Origin: Chitinibacter sp046530675
GTDB lineage: Bacteria; Pseudomonadota; Gammaproteobacteria; Burkholderiales; Chitinibacteraceae
Reading direction: 5' to 3'
Length of the DNA stretch: 64,000 bases
NCBI RefSeq assembly: GCF_046530675.1
Contig: NZ_CP172558.1
Location: 3,038,001 to 3,102,000 of the forward strand
Position numbers and translations under genes: made by a program. This document shows positions 62,402 through 64,000 of the stretch, one piece after another. The notes beneath the pieces were generated by a model that was not told the origin of the DNA, did no database searches, and saw only the letters and a program-made list of their open reading frames with translations. How positions within the stretch are numbered: the first letter of the stretch is position 1; every line of letters begins with the position of its first letter.

Positions 62402-62450
62402 GGGTATATCGCTGCAAACAACACACTAATTGAGTTGCATGACAATACCC
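62402..62450. repeat. 49-bp spaced inverted motif, M50-Sua5 gap
   Basis: Begins gggtatatcg and ends acaataccc, 49 bp. Fills most of the 84-bp gap between the two genes. Confidence 0.8.
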
Positions 62451-62473
62451 TTGCATGTATTGCTACACCAATA

Positions 62474-63097
62474 CTAAAGACCAAACGGTGCCAGCGACCC
62501 TTTCCCTTCGCGTATCACTTCGGGAGCATCATTGGACAGATCGACCACGGTTGTCGGCTCGGTGCCGCAATAGCCGCCCTCAATCACCAGATCAACTTCG
62601 CGCTCGAGCCGGTCGCGGATTTCCCACGCGTCGGTCATTGGATATTCCTCGCCCGGCAACAACAGCGTTGTCGACAGCATAGGCTCGCCCAATTCGTCGA
62701 GCAATGCCAGCGCCACCGGATGGTCAGGAACACGCAGGCCGACGGTCTGTTTTTTCGGGTGCCAGACGCGGCGTGGCACTTCCTTGGTCGCTTGCAAAAT
62801 AAAGGTATAACTACCTGGCGTCGCGGCTTTGAGCATGCGGAAAGTGCGGTTATCGACTTTGGCGTAGCTGCCCAGTTGCGACAGATCGCTGCACGAGAGC
62901 GTGAAATGATGCTTGTCGTCGAGCTGACGAATCCGGCGAATGCGCTCGAGCCCATCTTTATTATCAAGCGAACAGCCGAGCGCGTAACACGAATCGGTCG
63001 GGTAAACGATCAGACCGCCGTTGCGGATAATATCGGCAGCCTGTTTAATTAAACGCGCTTGCGGCGTTTCGGCGTGGATGGAGAAAAATTGCGACAT
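62474..63097 (-). CDS. L-threonylcarbamoyladenylate synthase-family protein (YciO/Sua5 type)
   Basis: 207 residues of the YrdC/YciO fold. Contains NGGLIVYPTDSCYALGCSLDN, KHHFTLSCSDLSQL, PGSYTFILQATKEVPRR and PDHPVALALLDELGEPMLST, the usual YciO order. YrdC/Sua5 members make threonylcarbamoyl-AMP for tRNA t6A; YciO paralogues may have a different or weak role. It lies just downstream of the PHP phosphatase gene, an arrangement (PHP gene followed by yciO) common in proteobacteria. Confidence 0.9.
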   Translation of the reverse strand: MSQFFSIHAETPQARLIKQAADIIRNGGLIVYPTDSCYALGCSLDNKDGLERIRRIRQLDDKHHFTLSCSDLSQLGSYAKVDNRTFRMLKAATPGSYTFILQATKEVPRRVWHPKKQTVGLRVPDHPVALALLDELGEPMLSTTLLLPGEEYPMTDAWEIRDRLEREVDLVIEGGYCGTEPTTVVDLSNDAPEVIREGKGSLAPFGL

Positions 63098-63135
63098 GGT
63101 TTTCTGCTTTTCTCTACTTGAGAATTAAAATAATT

Positions 63136-63184
63136 CTGTAGGGTCGGCTTTAGCCGACTAGGTCGCCTGAAGGCGACCCTACAG
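63136..63184. repeat. MITE-like hairpin element with inverted ends
   Basis: Ends ctgtagggtcg (63136-63146) and its complement (63174-63184) enclose two small hairpins, gtcggct/agccgac and ggtcgcct/aggcgacc. This Russian-doll fold differs from the 49-bp motif although its length is also 49. It supplies the last codons and stop of the PHP gene. Confidence 0.75.
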
Positions 63185-64000
63185 GTTTCAAATCCGGCGC
63201 CCAGCGTGTCCACACTGGCTCGCAGCCAATCGGCAAATCGGCATTCAAACCCGGCTCGCGAGCGCCTTCGCCAGTGGCGTGGTAATCGCTGCCGCTCGAA
63301 CACAGATAGCCGAATTCTTTGGCCAGATGATTAAAGCGCCCGACGTCGGCGTGGCCGTGGCTGCCGGAAACGACTTCAATCGCTTCGCCGCCAAGACGTT
63401 TGAATTCGGTCAGTAAAACGCGCATCGTTTCATTGCCCATATCGTAGCGCCCCGGATGCGCCAGCACGGCAACACCGCCTGCACCGCGGATCCAGTCGAT
63501 TGCATCGTGCAAGCGCGCCCATTCGTGCTCGACAAAGCCGGGCTTGCCGCGCACCATGAATTTCTTGAATACCGATTTCATGTCCTTGCAGCGGCCGGTT
63601 TCGATCAGAAAACGCGCAAAGTGTGAGCGGCTGATCATTTCCGGATTATCGGCGTGCGCCCGAGCGCCTTCCAGAATCCCTTCGATACCGAGTTTTTCCA
63701 GCGCGGCGGCCATGCGTTCGGCGCGTTCGACACGCCCAGAGCGCACATACGCGAGGCCATCGAGTAAGGCGGGGTTTTCAGCGTCAAAACCAAGACCAAC
63801 GACGTGCAGCGTGTGCTTACCCCAACTGACCGAAATCTCGACACCATTGATGAAGGCCATTCCCAGCGCGTCGGCGGTGGCTTTGGCCAGCGCCAAACCG
63901 CGCGTGTCGTCGTGATCGGTCAGCGCGAACAGCTGGCAGCCGCGCGCGTGCGCTTTACGCACCACTTCGTCGGGCGGCAACAGACCGTCGGAAATATTGG
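63150..64000 (-). CDS. PHP-domain phosphatase (3',5'-nucleotide phosphatase type), 5' end outside window
   Basis: Metal-dependent phosphatase of the YciV/RnaAM group, which hydrolyses 3',5'-bisphosphonucleotides and RNA 5' ends. At least 283 codons visible; the reading frame continues to the right edge as NISDGLLPPDEVVRKA, so the start (normally near DLHCHS) is missing. Metal ligands visible: LFALTDHDDTRGL, NGVEISVSWG, LAHPGRYD, GSHGHADV and SSGSDYHA. The family C-terminus seems to end near WAPDLKP; the last codons (PVGSPSGDLVG) come from the hairpin element. Confidence 0.92.
   Translation of the reverse strand, partial: NISDGLLPPDEVVRKAHARGCQLFALTDHDDTRGLALAKATADALGMAFINGVEISVSWGKHTLHVVGLGFDAENPALLDGLAYVRSGRVERAERMAAALEKLGIEGILEGARAHADNPEMISRSHFARFLIETGRCKDMKSVFKKFMVRGKPGFVEHEWARLHDAIDWIRGAGGVAVLAHPGRYDMGNETMRVLLTEFKRLGGEAIEVVSGSHGHADVGRFNHLAKEFGYLCSSGSDYHATGEGAREPGLNADLPIGCEPVWTRWAPDLKPVGSPSGDLVG

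Noticed and set aside
1..64000. CRISPR array
   Set aside because: No series of regularly spaced direct repeats with unique spacers was seen. The 49-bp motif is dispersed over 31 kb and has inverted, not direct, ends.

Overview
The window looks like a piece of a betaproteobacterial chromosome of the Neisseriales type (Chitinibacter/Deefgea/Chromobacterium relatives). This is inferred from the housekeeping set (tgt, queA, aroQ, accB-accC, cysG, argD, msrPQ, a DUF3683-type FAD/Fe-S fusion of about 1300 residues) and its single-gene, short-operon layout. No rRNA is present, so the genus is a guess.

Left part, 1 to about 29 kb, is accessory DNA. It opens with a two-partner secretion operon on the minus strand (TpsB transporter, then a giant TpsA exoprotein that runs off the left edge). 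An intergenic stretch with the wreck of an AAA ATPase leads to a defence-like island. That island holds an AbpA/AbpB-like nuclease-helicase pair (7.8-11.6 kb), an opposing 1076-residue STAND ATPase fused to a C-terminal phosphoribosyltransferase-like domain (11.8-15.1 kb), and a gene broken by an in-frame stop. From 17.5 to 23.9 kb comes an unusual seven-gene plus-strand cassette: M15 peptidase, patatin-like lipase, membrane protein, membrane SPOR-like protein, GH19 muramidase/chitinase-like enzyme, lipoprotein and a small soluble protein. A P4-type integrase (24.0-25.2 kb) and a tmRNA-3'-end-like att remnant close the island. A small His-rich/HupE metal-handling operon and a decayed second integrase beside tRNA-Thr(TGT) follow.

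Right part, 29 to 64 kb, is ordinary backbone: a 2Fe-2S flavoreductase, an epimerase-like protein, an HD-GYP phosphodiesterase, queuosine genes, aroQ, accBC, three tandem TPR paralogues of which the last carries GGDEF, a giant FAD/Fe-S oxidoreductase, a HIT protein, msrPQ, cytochrome c, cysG, a chemoreceptor, exporters, an M48 peptidase, a ClC channel, an RNase D-like exonuclease, argD, an M50 protease, a Sua5-like protein and a PHP phosphatase cut by the right edge.

Two signals stand out as possibly undescribed. First, the 17.5-23.9 kb cassette pairs two cell-wall hydrolases with a patatin and several membrane-anchored proteins, next to phage-defence genes. Second, a motif with inverted ends (GGGTAT ... 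ATACCC) whose outer length is 49 bp occurs at least twelve times (some degenerate) between 31 and 63 kb, mostly between genes but also inside three coding regions, while its interior is not conserved. This looks like a paired protein-binding site rather than a transposed element. All functional calls rest on reading translated sequence by eye; no database search was possible.
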